Assembly (NCBI GenBank): GCA_902777605.1
Contig: CACYUI010000015.1
Span: 1-64,000, forward strand
Reading direction: 5' to 3'
Origin: an uncultured bacterium
GTDB lineage: Bacteria; Cyanobacteriota; Vampirovibrionia; Gastranaerophilales; Gastranaerophilaceae
Length of the DNA: 64,000 nucleotides
Position numbers and translations under genes: made by a program. This document shows positions 7,961 through 14,961 of the stretch, piece by piece. The notes beneath the pieces are model-generated. The model was given only the letters and a program-made list of their open reading frames with translations. It was not told where the DNA came from and made no database searches. Each line of letters opens with the position of its first letter. The first letter of the stretch is position 1.

Positions 7961-8473
7961 ATGGAAAATATTATCTTGGTCGGAATGCCGGCAAGCGGTA
8001 AAACTACTTTAGGAAATCTTTTATCAGAAGAACTTTCCGATTACATACTTATTGATACCGATAGTCTTATTGAAAAAACTCAAGGCATGACAATAAGCCA
8101 AATATTTGAAAAATATTCTGAGGATTATTTTAGAAAATTAGAATACGATATAATTCAAATGGTATGTCAAGGTAAAAATAAAATAATTTCTATAGGCGGA
8201 GGAGCGTTTGAAAATCCGCATAATAGAGCAACTTTATTAAATTTTGGGAAAGTTTTTTATTTGAAATCAGACCTTGATGTACTATATTATAGAATATCAT
8301 TGGATAGTTCTCGTCCTTTGTTGCAAAAAGAAAATCCAAAACAAGTATTAGAAAATTTACTTAAAAAACGAGAAGAAAATTTTAAAAAGGCTCATTATAC
8401 AATAGATACAACGAGTATGAGTGAAGAAGAAACAGTAAGGTTTATAATAAATGCGACAAAATCTGGAAGTTAG
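7961..8473 (+). CDS. aroK: Shikimate kinase
   Basis: A 170-residue P-loop kinase that phosphorylates shikimate. Walker A is GMPASGKTTLG near residues 8-18, the substrate-binding Asp lies in IDTDSLIEK, and the GGGAF segment matches the shikimate-binding glycine loop. RPLL marks the lid region. AAGGA six bases upstream supports the start. The end overlaps aroB by 23 bases, a sign of translational coupling. Confidence 0.93.
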   Translation: MENIILVGMPASGKTTLGNLLSEELSDYILIDTDSLIEKTQGMTISQIFEKYSEDYFRKLEYDIIQMVCQGKNKIISIGGGAFENPHNRATLLNFGKVFYLKSDLDVLYYRISLDSSRPLLQKENPKQVLENLLKKREENFKKAHYTIDTTSMSEEETVRFIINATKSGS

Positions 8474-9536
8474 AATAGATGAAAATAGAGGGTATAATAT
8501 AGAAATCTCTGATTCAAGCTTTGAAAGACTTAATCGAGATATTGCCGAGTTTACAAAAGGTCAAAAACGCTTGGTCATTATATCAAAAAAAGTTTATAAA
8601 TTATATTTTCAAGATTTAAACTTTGACAAAGAAGAATTATTTATAATGCCGGATGGGGAACAAGAAAAGAACTATAAAAACTATTTGAAAATTATTAATA
8701 AAGCAATAAAATTAGGACTTTCAAGAAAAGATGTAATTATAGCAGTAGGTGGGGGTGTAGTTGGTGATATAGCAGGTTTTGCTGCATCAACTTATATGAG
8801 GGGCATAGATTTTATTCAAATTCCAACTACTCTTCTTGCAGCGGTTGATTCTTCTGTGGGCGGCAAAACTGCAATAGATCTTCCTGAAGGTAAAAATATT
8901 GTAGGCTCTTTTTATCAACCCAAAAAAGTATTTATTAATATTAATTTTCTAAATACCCTTGAAAAAAGACAATTTTTGTCCGGCATGGGAGAAATTTTAA
9001 AATATTCATTTATTGAAAATAATTGCGGATATTCTTCACCTTTGTATTTCTTTGAATTTTTAACTTTAAGTTATGAAAAAATTATGGAAAAAGAACCAAT
9101 AACAATAATTCGTCTTATTGAATATTGTTTGAGAATGAAAATATCTGTTGTAGAAAAAGATGAAAAAGAAGGCGGACTCCGAAAAGTTTTAAACTTTGGT
9201 CACACACTCGGTCATGCTCTTGAAACTATTACTAAATATAAGAAATATACACACGGTGAAGCAGTTGCATATGGAATGAGGTTTGTATTTGATTGGGCAT
9301 ACAATAAAGAGTATATTTCTTATTCATACTACAGACATTCTATAGAACTTCTTGAAAAATACGGCTTTAAGCCATTCGAAAAAGATATGTATGATGTTGA
9401 TAAACTCATTAATATTATGAAAAAAGATAAAAAATCAGACGGAAAAAATATTACTTTTATTATTCCTAATGATAAAAAAAATGTTGCAGAAACACAGCTT
9501 TCTTTATCTGATGTAGAAAGAATGTTTGTTATTTAA
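8451..9536 (+). CDS. aroB: 3-dehydroquinate synthase
   Basis: 361 residues of the NAD- and zinc-dependent enzyme that makes 3-dehydroquinate from DAHP. The motifs GGGVVGDIAGFAAS (cofactor binding), DSSVGGKTAIDLPEGKN and the zinc ligand region NFGHTLGHALE followed by HGEAVAYGM are all present. The gene starts inside aroK. Its stop overlaps the end of the converging permease gene by eight bases, so no terminator sits between them. Confidence 0.95.
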   Translation: MRQNLEVRIDENRGYNIEISDSSFERLNRDIAEFTKGQKRLVIISKKVYKLYFQDLNFDKEELFIMPDGEQEKNYKNYLKIINKAIKLGLSRKDVIIAVGGGVVGDIAGFAASTYMRGIDFIQIPTTLLAAVDSSVGGKTAIDLPEGKNIVGSFYQPKKVFININFLNTLEKRQFLSGMGEILKYSFIENNCGYSSPLYFFEFLTLSYEKIMEKEPITIIRLIEYCLRMKISVVEKDEKEGGLRKVLNFGHTLGHALETITKYKKYTHGEAVAYGMRFVFDWAYNKEYISYSYYRHSIELLEKYGFKPFEKDMYDVDKLINIMKKDKKSDGKNITFIIPNDKKNVAETQLSLSDVERMFVI

Positions 9537-10332
9537 CTGCCCCCTCCATCGGATTATTAATTAAATATTTTTTGCCTAATATAAATATCAAAATTACTGG
9601 TATAGAACAAATACAAGAGCATGCCATCAACTCGCCCCACATTGTAATTTCTCGAAACGAGCTTTTAAAAATCGTTAATCCTACGGCAAGAGTACGCATG
9701 TTTTCCGTATTTGTAACTATTAGTGGCCACATAAAACTATTCCATGCAGAAACAAATGTAAATATACTTAGTGTTGCTATTGCAGGCAGTGCGCAAGGCA
9801 TTGCAATCTTAAAAAATGTTTGAAAAACATTACATCCATCCAACTTTGAAGCATCTTCCAAGTCTTTTTCAAAATTTTTAAAGAACTGACGCATCATAAA
9901 AACTCCAAAACCGCCAAAAATCCCCGGTACAATAAGAGCTTGATATGTGTTTATCCAGCCTAATTTACTCATTAACCAAAATAACGGTACTATATTAACT
10001 TGAGGCGGTACCATCATTGTAAGAACAATAATAAAAAATAAAACCTCCCTGCCCTTAAACTCTATTCTTGCAAAACCATATCCGGCTAAAGCAGAAACAA
10101 CAACCTGACCAACAGTCATGAATAATGCAACAATAAGACTGTTTAAAAAATATTTCACTATAGGAATAGAATGAAAAACATTTTTGTATGCGCAAAAAGA
10201 AAGATTAACATTTTTATAATCAGTAAAAATATTATCCTGTCCGCTTAACGATATCAAAAACATCATAAAAAACGGTACAATCATTGACAATGCCAATAAA
10301 AATAAAATAAAGCGCAAAAAAACTTTTTTCAT
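9529..10332 (-). CDS. Carbohydrate ABC transporter permease (MalG/UgpE type), orphan
   Basis: 267 residues with about six membrane helices and the cytoplasmic EAA loop EDASKLDGCNVFQTFFKIAMP near residues 165-185, which docks on the ATPase. This is the second permease type (MalG/AraQ/UgpE) of sugar importers. Normally a MalF-type partner, a binding protein and often an ATPase are adjacent; none is present in the window, so it must work with subunits encoded elsewhere or be a relic. The reading frame is intact. Transcription seems leaderless (see 10339-10344). Confidence 0.85.
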   Translation of the reverse strand: MKKVFLRFILFLLALSMIVPFFMMFLISLSGQDNIFTDYKNVNLSFCAYKNVFHSIPIVKYFLNSLIVALFMTVGQVVVSALAGYGFARIEFKGREVLFFIIVLTMMVPPQVNIVPLFWLMSKLGWINTYQALIVPGIFGGFGVFMMRQFFKNFEKDLEDASKLDGCNVFQTFFKIAMPCALPAIATLSIFTFVSAWNSFMWPLIVTNTENMRTLAVGLTIFKSSFREITMWGELMACSCICSIPVILIFILGKKYLINNPMEGAVK

Positions 10333-10338
10333 GTTTTC

Positions 10339-10344
10339 ATTCTA
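10339..10344 (-). promoter_or_regulatory. -10 element of the orphan permease, leaderless spacing
   Basis: On the minus strand TAGAAT is followed by six bases and the ATG at 10332, the same spacing as in ispG, yidD and anmK. The TG of an extended -10 is absent here. Confidence 0.45.
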
Positions 10345-10427
10345 ATATAAAAGTGTAAATTTTTATAAATAAAGCATATATTTTTATATTGATATAAAAA
10401 ATATATGGTACAATTAGTCTATAGATT

Positions 10428-10652
10428 ATGAAAATAGAGAATATAAATAGTACAAATTTCCAAGCAGCATTTAGATTTGCAAACACAAAGCCGACACCTC
10501 CAACAATTAAGGATATGCTTTGTGATAAGATGACGCATCCTTGCAAACAAGCTTTAAGCTGTACTACAAAAGGTATTGTCGGGATTTGGCTGTTAGGACC
10601 AATTGTAAAAAGAATTGCAAAAATAAAAAACAGTATAAAAAATCCATCTTAA
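10428..10652 (+). CDS. 74-aa tagged hypothetical protein
   Basis: A small protein opening MKIENINSTNFQAAFRF, an example of the short N-terminal segment ending in a Phe motif seen in many genes of this window. The remainder has two cysteines close together (CDKMTHPC, then LSC) and a short hydrophobic stretch (GIVGIWLLGPIV) followed by a basic tail, so it may touch the membrane. A TGGTACAAT -10 lies 13 bases before the ATG, with no ribosome site. It is first of a four-gene operon. Function unknown. Confidence 0.6.
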   Translation: MKIENINSTNFQAAFRFANTKPTPPTIKDMLCDKMTHPCKQALSCTTKGIVGIWLLGPIVKRIAKIKNSIKNPS

Positions 10653-10669
10653 TGGAGAAAGGAAACATT

Positions 10670-10888
10670 ATGAAAATTAATGCTATTGGTGTTACAACAT
10701 TCGGTAACAAACAACAATTTCTAAAACAAGCTTCTGCAGCCGGTGCTGGTTTATTAGCAACTGCAGCCGCAACAGATGTTTTTGTTAAAGGTATTTCAAA
10801 ACCGGACAGCAAAGTTGAAGATTTTGTAAAAGCACATGATGATATAGATTCAGGATGCTGCTTTGACTACAGTGCATGCGATGATTAG
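10670..10888 (+). CDS. 72-aa tagged protein with Cys-rich C-terminus
   Basis: Starts at 10670 with AAAGGA seven bases upstream; the longer frame from 10541 has no ribosome site. It begins MKINAIGVTTFGNKQQF (tag motif TTFGN), followed by an Ala/Gly-rich helix (ASAAGAGLLATAAAT), and ends SGCCFDYSACDD. The end overlaps the next gene's ATG by eight bases. It resembles small precursor-like proteins but no maturation enzyme is adjacent. Function unknown; operon membership suggests a role with the acyltransferase-like protein. Confidence 0.6.
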   Translation: MKINAIGVTTFGNKQQFLKQASAAGAGLLATAAATDVFVKGISKPDSKVEDFVKAHDDIDSGCCFDYSACDD

Positions 10889-11780
10889 TCCTATATTACC
10901 AAATCAAATTTATACAAAGAGAGAGCAGGGCTTTAGAGGCTCTGCTTCTCTGTCTAAAAATGTCTTTGATACAGGTTATAAAAGTATCAAGACAGATTCT
11001 GCTGAGTATATAAAACACTCTTACAATGTATTTAGAAATTGGTGTCATAATACTGTAGAAGTAAATGTTGAGTCTGAGCGGCTAATTAATATAGTTAAAT
11101 CGGATGAACCATATATTTTTATTATGAATCACACCTACAATCAGGTAAAAGATATAAAAACCGCAAAATTTTTTAATACGCTTTTATACCGTGAATATAT
11201 ATATAATAATAAAGCTGCAACTTGTCCGAGAAGTAAGGTTATTGCTAATAAAAATATAATAAAATCTCAGCCTGACGGAGGGGATTTGTATCAGTGGCTC
11301 GGTGTAACTCCAATTTCAGCAAATGTTACAGGAAAGCATAAAAACGAAAACCGAATTATAATTGATGAATTGGTAGAAAAATTAGGTCAAGGAAAAATAA
11401 ATTTATTTATGTTTCCTGAAGGAGCGCTTTGCATGTTTCCGTTTTTGCCCCTGAGTTACAAGTTTCAGCCTGGAGTTTCATCTATAGTAAAAAAAGTTTT
11501 GGAATTGAGGGATAAAATTAAAGTTATACCTCTTGGTTTTGCTCACAAAAAAGAAATTTCATCAGCACATATGGGAGAGCCTGTTTGTTTTATCAAAGAA
11601 GAAGGAAAATATTTTGCACAAATTGGAGAAAAAAATATTCCCCTAACAAATAAAGGAAAATTTTTGAATAGCGACCAAATAGTGCCTTATATTTCCGGTG
11701 TGCTTTTGGATTCACTTGAACTTGCATCAAAAAATGCCAAAAATGATCTTAAAAAAACAGGCGAGGTTTATACATTATGA
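10881..11780 (+). CDS. PlsC-like acyltransferase-family protein with tag
   Basis: About 299 residues from the ATG at 10881 (a TTG at 10863 is the alternative). After the tag (ending GFRGSAS) comes a LPLAT-like domain: IMNHTYNQ corresponds to the NHxSxxD catalytic box, NLFMFPEGA to the FPEG substrate box, and FQPGVSSIVKKV to the block that follows. In true acyltransferases the first box is HX4D; here His is kept but the Asp five residues on is Val, with an Asp only at +7. Activity is therefore uncertain. It overlaps both neighbours by a few bases. Confidence 0.6.
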   Translation: MISPILPNQIYTKREQGFRGSASLSKNVFDTGYKSIKTDSAEYIKHSYNVFRNWCHNTVEVNVESERLINIVKSDEPYIFIMNHTYNQVKDIKTAKFFNTLLYREYIYNNKAATCPRSKVIANKNIIKSQPDGGDLYQWLGVTPISANVTGKHKNENRIIIDELVEKLGQGKINLFMFPEGALCMFPFLPLSYKFQPGVSSIVKKVLELRDKIKVIPLGFAHKKEISSAHMGEPVCFIKEEGKYFAQIGEKNIPLTNKGKFLNSDQIVPYISGVLLDSLELASKNAKNDLKKTGEVYTL

Positions 11781-12289
11781 TAACAAAGCTTGACATAGTT
11801 TCCGCTAAATATAAATGTTTATACAATTCTATGCTATACCTAAATAAAGGCAGTAGAAAGCTTAATGATTATAAAATGCAAGGTTTTGCAAATTTGAGAG
11901 AAAAAGTTGATAATTTGCCTGAAAATATTGCTTTTGTGCCTTCTTTTATATCAAAAAGATCAACTTGCTTGAAAATCTATGACAAATTGTATATTTTTCT
12001 TTCAAAATGTAATTTAAAAAAGCCTGTAGATAACATGTTTGATTCACTATATCACGAAATTGGTCATTGGCTTCATTTTCAACAAATGCCTCCAAAAGCA
12101 GAAAGACAAATGATATGGAAAACGGCAAATAAACAAAAAATAAAAGAAGATATCTCAGAGCGTGCCATACAAGATGATGATGGGAAAGAATTTGTTGCAG
12201 AAGTGTTTAAGAAACTTGTTAAGGGTGAAAAAGTAGACGGAGAGTTAACATATTTGTATTATTTACTAAATGGTCCAATAGTAAAATAA
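11777..12289 (+). CDS. Small HEXXH metallopeptidase-like protein
   Basis: 170 residues with the zinc-binding motif HEIGHWLHF near residue 95 and a downstream EFVAEVFKKL that could supply the third, Glu ligand, as in minigluzincins. There is no signal peptide or membrane segment, so it is probably cytoplasmic. Its ATG overlaps the stop of the PlsC-like gene (ATGA) and a GAGG lies about ten bases upstream, so it is translationally coupled. It is the last gene of the operon, which ends at the hairpin at 12386. Substrate unknown. Confidence 0.6.
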   Translation: MITKLDIVSAKYKCLYNSMLYLNKGSRKLNDYKMQGFANLREKVDNLPENIAFVPSFISKRSTCLKIYDKLYIFLSKCNLKKPVDNMFDSLYHEIGHWLHFQQMPPKAERQMIWKTANKQKIKEDISERAIQDDDGKEFVAEVFKKLVKGEKVDGELTYLYYLLNGPIVK

Positions 12290-12385
12290 AGGTGCAAATC
12301 TGTAAGTCGGCTGAAAACCAGCAATAATTGCAGATTTAATAAAAAGCAGTAGGTCAGGCTGTGTTTGATAAAAACTATTTAACAA

Positions 12386-12417
12386 AAAAGAACCTATCTT
12401 TCGATAAGTTCTTTTTT
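12386..12417 (+). terminator. Terminator of the 10428-12289 operon
   Basis: AAAAGAACCTATC-tttc-GATAAGTTCTTTTT, with one C-A mismatch in the stem and a T-run. The same design, including the mismatch, recurs at 12487-12514 next to the tRNA, so the two look like copies of one element. The 96 bases between the last gene and this terminator show only a weak hairpin (AAATCTG/CAGATTT, 12297-12338). Confidence 0.7.
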
Positions 12418-12419
12418 TA

Positions 12420-12465
12420 AATGGTCGGGATGACACGATTCGAGGGGTAAATGTATGTGCAACCC
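12420..12465 (-). pseudogene. Decayed 3' fragment of a second tRNA-Pro
   Basis: The bases 12420-12441 are identical to the 3' end (T-arm, acceptor and CCA) of the intact tRNA-Pro at 12520-12596. A short insertion follows, then GTGCAACCCC, which matches GTGCGACCCC of the intact gene, after which similarity stops. It lies directly beside a terminator copy, so a terminator plus tRNA unit was duplicated and then decayed. An old attachment-site repeat is an alternative reading, but no integrase is present. Confidence 0.6.
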
Positions 12466-12486
12466 CACGATTAATCGTTTCAACAA

Positions 12487-12514
12487 AAAAGACCTACATT
12501 TCTGTAAGTCTTTT
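12487..12514 (-). terminator. Terminator of tRNA-Pro
   Basis: Read on the minus strand, AAAAGACTTAC-agaaat-GTAGGTCTTTT forms a stem with a T-run, placed six bases beyond the tRNA 3' CCA. Confidence 0.7.
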
Positions 12515-12519
12515 CTAAA

Positions 12520-12596
12520 TGGTCGGGATGACACGATTCGAACGTGCGACCCCTTCGTCCCAAGCGAAGTGCGCTACCAAGCTGCGCTACATCCCG
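12520..12596 (-). tRNA. tRNA-Pro(TGG)
   Basis: A 77-base cloverleaf is visible on the minus strand. The acceptor CGGGATG pairs with CATCCCG and is followed by encoded CCA. The D-arm is GCGCAGCTTGGTAGCGC. The anticodon stem CTTCG/CGAAG encloses CTTGGGA, giving anticodon TGG. The T-loop is GTTCGAATC. It reads UGG and wobble Pro codons. The 5' third of the gene (bases complementary to 12578-12596) is part of the 97-bp tandem repeat just upstream. Confidence 0.95.
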
Positions 12597-12783
12597 ATAT
12601 TCAATTTTCACTGTACCCGCGCCCTACATGCTACCTCTCCTCGAAAGATACTTAATCTTCCTCGTCGGCAGAGTCAAGCCGGCTACATCCCGATATTCAA
12701 TTTTCACTGTACCCGCGCCCTACGTGCTACCTCTCCTCGGAAGATACTTAATCTTCCTCGTCGGCAGAGTCAAGCTGCGCTAC
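12578..12783. repeat. 97-bp tandem repeat starting inside tRNA-Pro
   Basis: Copy one spans 12578-12674, copy two 12675-12770, and a 13-base third start is at 12771-12783. Each unit begins with the tRNA's D-arm/acceptor bases (CAAGCTGCGCTAC) and continues through its upstream region. The copies differ at only a few bases. The duplication multiplies the tRNA 5' end and promoter region but only one complete tRNA. The rest of 12784-12887 shows only the ilvB promoter. Confidence 0.85.
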
Positions 12784-12872
12784 ACTACACAAAAATATTT
12801 CTTAGGCGAAGTGCATGTTGATATTATCTTAAACAAAGTTAAAAATCAAGTTCTATTATTTATATTTTGATG

Positions 12873-12878
12873 TATAAT
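12873..12878 (+). promoter_or_regulatory. -10 element of ilvB, near-leaderless
   Basis: TATAAT directly preceded by TG, nine bases before the ilvB ATG at 12888, with no ribosome site. The predicted leader is at most about three bases. Confidence 0.45.
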
Positions 12879-12887
12879 GACTTTACT

Positions 12888-14513
12888 ATGAGTACACTTA
12901 TGAAAAGCCGTGAAAAAGTCAGCATAACGACTAATGCAAGTGCATTGGTCAAAACGCTTGAAAATATTGGGGTAGATTCTATTTTTGGTTATCCCGGTGC
13001 AGCTGTACTCAGCATATATAATGAACTTGCAAAAACAAATGTGATTAATCATATTCTTGTTCGCCATGAACAAGCAGCACTTCATGCTGCAGAAGGATAT
13101 GCTCGCACTAGCGGTAAAGTTGGCGTAGTTTTGGTAACATCAGGTCCCGGATTTACCAACACAATTACAGGTATTGCCAATGCCTATGCGGACTCTACTC
13201 CTCTATTGGTGTTGGCGGGTGATGTGTCATATAAGAATAAAGACAGAAAAATTTTTCAGGGTGTTGATATTCTTGGCATGGCTAAAACCTGTTCCAAAAA
13301 AGTTTACCTTCTTTCTGAAACAGATGATATTTCGCAAATTATTAAAAAAGCGTATAATGAAGCAAATTCGGGAGTAAAAGGACCTGTTGTTATTGCCCTT
13401 CCCAGAAAAATTCTTGAAGCTAAATATAATGAAAACCATGTTGAAAATGTTCAATTAACATCATTAAAAAACGATTTTAAAAATGATATTGAAAAACTCA
13501 GTTTATTATTGGAAAAATCTCAAAACCCGCTTGTGCTTGTAGGCGGCGGGGCAATTGATTCTTCAAGCTCTGTCCAAAATTTTATTAATAAATATAAAAT
13601 TCCATATGTTTCTACACTTATGGGTATTGGTGTCTGTCCTACAGACAATCCTCTTTATCTTGGTATGATAGGTATGAACGGAACATATTTGGCAAATTCT
13701 GCTCTTAATCATTCTGATCTCATTATAGCATTAGGTGTTGCTTTTTCTGACAGATCAACATGCAGGAATGATGATTTTGGGAAAAAAGCGAAAATTGTAA
13801 GTGTTAATCTAAAAAATATTTCTGAAGATTTTGAATTAGAAATAAAAGCTGATATTCAAGAATTTATTACACAATTTATTAATGCTGATAAAAAATATAA
13901 AGTAAGCAATGATTGGTACAAAAAAATTGATATAATACGCAAAGAAGTTGTTAATGTTGAAAATAAATCAAATAAACTTCACTCTTCCTTTGTGCTTGAA
14001 ACTTTATCAAAACTGACAAGAAATTCTGAACCTGTAGTAGTTACTGATGTTGGTCAGCATCAAATGTTAACAGCACAGTTTTTTAATTTTTCAAAACCAA
14101 GAAAATTTATAACTTCAGGTGGTATGGGTACAATGGGTTTTGGTTTGCCGGCAGCCATGGGCGCTTATATTGCAAACTCAGATAACTTAGTCTTAAACAT
14201 TACAGGTGATGGCTCTTTTCAAATGAATCTTCAGGAGCTTGCTACATGCAGAGAACACAATATTCCGCTAAAAATAATTATTATGAATAACGGTTATTTG
14301 GGAATGGTTCGTCAATTGCAAGAAAAAATATATAAAAATACCTATCAAGTAGAAATGACTAACCCTGATTTTGTCAAAATTGCAGAATCGTACGACTTGT
14401 ATGCCCTGAGAATTACAAAAAAAGAAGAGTTAATACCTAAGCTGGAAGGAGCCTTGGCTTATAAAGGCACGGCAATTGTAGATATTATGATAGATTCTTT
14501 TGAAGAAATATAA
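12888..14513 (+). CDS. ilvB: Acetolactate synthase large subunit (thiamine diphosphate enzyme)
   Basis: 541 residues, the catalytic subunit that condenses pyruvate or 2-ketobutyrate in branched-chain amino acid synthesis. The N-terminal GYPGAAVLSIYNEL and VRHEQAALHAAEGYAR hold the catalytic Glu. The C-terminal VGQHQML, GGMGTMGFGLPAAMGA and GDGSFQMNLQELAT...NNGYLG are the ThDP-binding region. No small regulatory subunit (ilvN) or other ilv/leu gene is adjacent. It is slightly shorter than typical AHAS, and the middle segment (GDVSYKNKDRKIFQGVDILG) departs from the usual DAFQExDxxGxT, so another pyruvate-using ThDP enzyme is possible. The frame from 12867 would add seven residues without support. 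Confidence 0.8.
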   Translation: MSTLMKSREKVSITTNASALVKTLENIGVDSIFGYPGAAVLSIYNELAKTNVINHILVRHEQAALHAAEGYARTSGKVGVVLVTSGPGFTNTITGIANAYADSTPLLVLAGDVSYKNKDRKIFQGVDILGMAKTCSKKVYLLSETDDISQIIKKAYNEANSGVKGPVVIALPRKILEAKYNENHVENVQLTSLKNDFKNDIEKLSLLLEKSQNPLVLVGGGAIDSSSSVQNFINKYKIPYVSTLMGIGVCPTDNPLYLGMIGMNGTYLANSALNHSDLIIALGVAFSDRSTCRNDDFGKKAKIVSVNLKNISEDFELEIKADIQEFITQFINADKKYKVSNDWYKKIDIIRKEVVNVENKSNKLHSSFVLETLSKLTRNSEPVVVTDVGQHQMLTAQFFNFSKPRKFITSGGMGTMGFGLPAAMGAYIANSDNLVLNITGDGSFQMNLQELATCREHNIPLKIIIMNNGYLGMVRQLQEKIYKNTYQVEMTNPDFVKIAESYDLYALRITKKEELIPKLEGALAYKGTAIVDIMIDSFEEI

Positions 14514-14543
14514 AAAAGCCGTCTTTTAAAGACAGCTTTTTTA
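14512..14543 (+). terminator. Terminator after ilvB
   Basis: AAAAAAGC-CGTCTTT/AAAGACAGCTTTTTT forms a near-perfect hairpin with a T-run directly at the ilvB stop. Confidence 0.8.
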
Positions 14544-14560
14544 TTCCTAATTCTTCCTTT

Positions 14561-14658
14561 TCTCATTTCCCGCTTGGGGGTTTACTAATGATTTGTAACA
14601 TTTACCCCTTCTCGTTTTCCGCTTGGGGTGTTACAAATGGTTTGTTATATTTACCCAG
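14561..14658. repeat. 49-bp tandem repeat, two copies
   Basis: Units 14561-14609 and 14610-14658 align without gaps. Shared cores are CCGCTTGGGG and ATTTACCC. The array abuts the 3' end of the CopG-like gene. No open frame crosses it. Confidence 0.75.
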
Positions 14659-14660
14659 CC

Positions 14661-14849
14661 CTAATCTAATAGCGCCTCTAAGATAGCAGCATTCTTTGTA
14701 GCCATTGTGCTTGCCTTCACACGGCTTTTATACATATAACTTCTCAATGCCTCACGAATCAATTCTGAGCGTGTTCTGTTTTCGCCCTCTGCTACTTGGT
14801 CAATTCTGTCTAAAAATTCTTCGGGCATTGAAATTAAAACTCTTGCCAT
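14661..14849 (-). CDS. CopG/Arc-type ribbon-helix-helix protein
   Basis: 62 residues: MARVLISMPEEFLDRIDQVA forms the beta-strand and first helix, and NRTRSELIREALRSYMY the second helix of a ribbon-helix-helix DNA-binding fold. A short tail (KASTMATKNAAILEALLD) follows. Such proteins are often antitoxins, but no toxin gene is adjacent, so a stand-alone repressor is as likely. AAGGAG before the ATG supports the start. A copy of the shared upstream motif (14893-14924) lies 44 bases upstream. Confidence 0.8.
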   Translation of the reverse strand: MARVLISMPEEFLDRIDQVAEGENRTRSELIREALRSYMYKSRVKASTMATKNAAILEALLD

Positions 14850-14892
14850 ATATTTCTCCTTTACTTTGTAATGCTTTTTGATATCCTGTATA

Positions 14893-14924
14893 TATATAAA
14901 GTCGTTAACAAAAAAATAATTGCT
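14893..14924 (-). promoter_or_regulatory. Shared upstream motif, copy A
   Basis: On the minus strand AGCAATTATT-N12-ACTTTATATA, upstream of the CopG-like gene. The same arrangement with N12 is found at 16405, 26813, 29046 and, on the plus strand, 40708. A promoter or activator site is inferred. Confidence 0.5.
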
Positions 14925-14961
14925 ATTTTATTTTTGTTTGTTAAGTTTTGTAAAGAAAATT

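Noticed and set aside
10337-10546. 69-aa hydrophobic minus-strand frame
   Set aside because: It covers the divergent promoter region and the start of the 10428 gene; its hydrophobicity reflects AT-rich DNA.
12290-12345. Riboswitch downstream of the small zincin gene
   Set aside because: It contains a weak hairpin (AAATCTG/CAGATTT) but lies after the last gene of an operon with no gene under its control on the plus strand.
12578-12783. CRISPR array
   Set aside because: The repeat is a direct 97-bp tandem without spacers, and no cas gene is present.
12455-12870. Three overlapping plus-strand frames of 66-108 aa
   Set aside because: They run through the tRNA-Pro and its tandem repeat. Their repeated peptides come from the 97-bp repeat, and no ribosome sites are present.
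14661-14849. Toxin-antitoxin module
   Set aside because: Only the ribbon-helix-helix part exists; downstream is a 49-bp tandem repeat and then the ilvB terminator, upstream a much larger tagged protein. No toxin-like frame fits.
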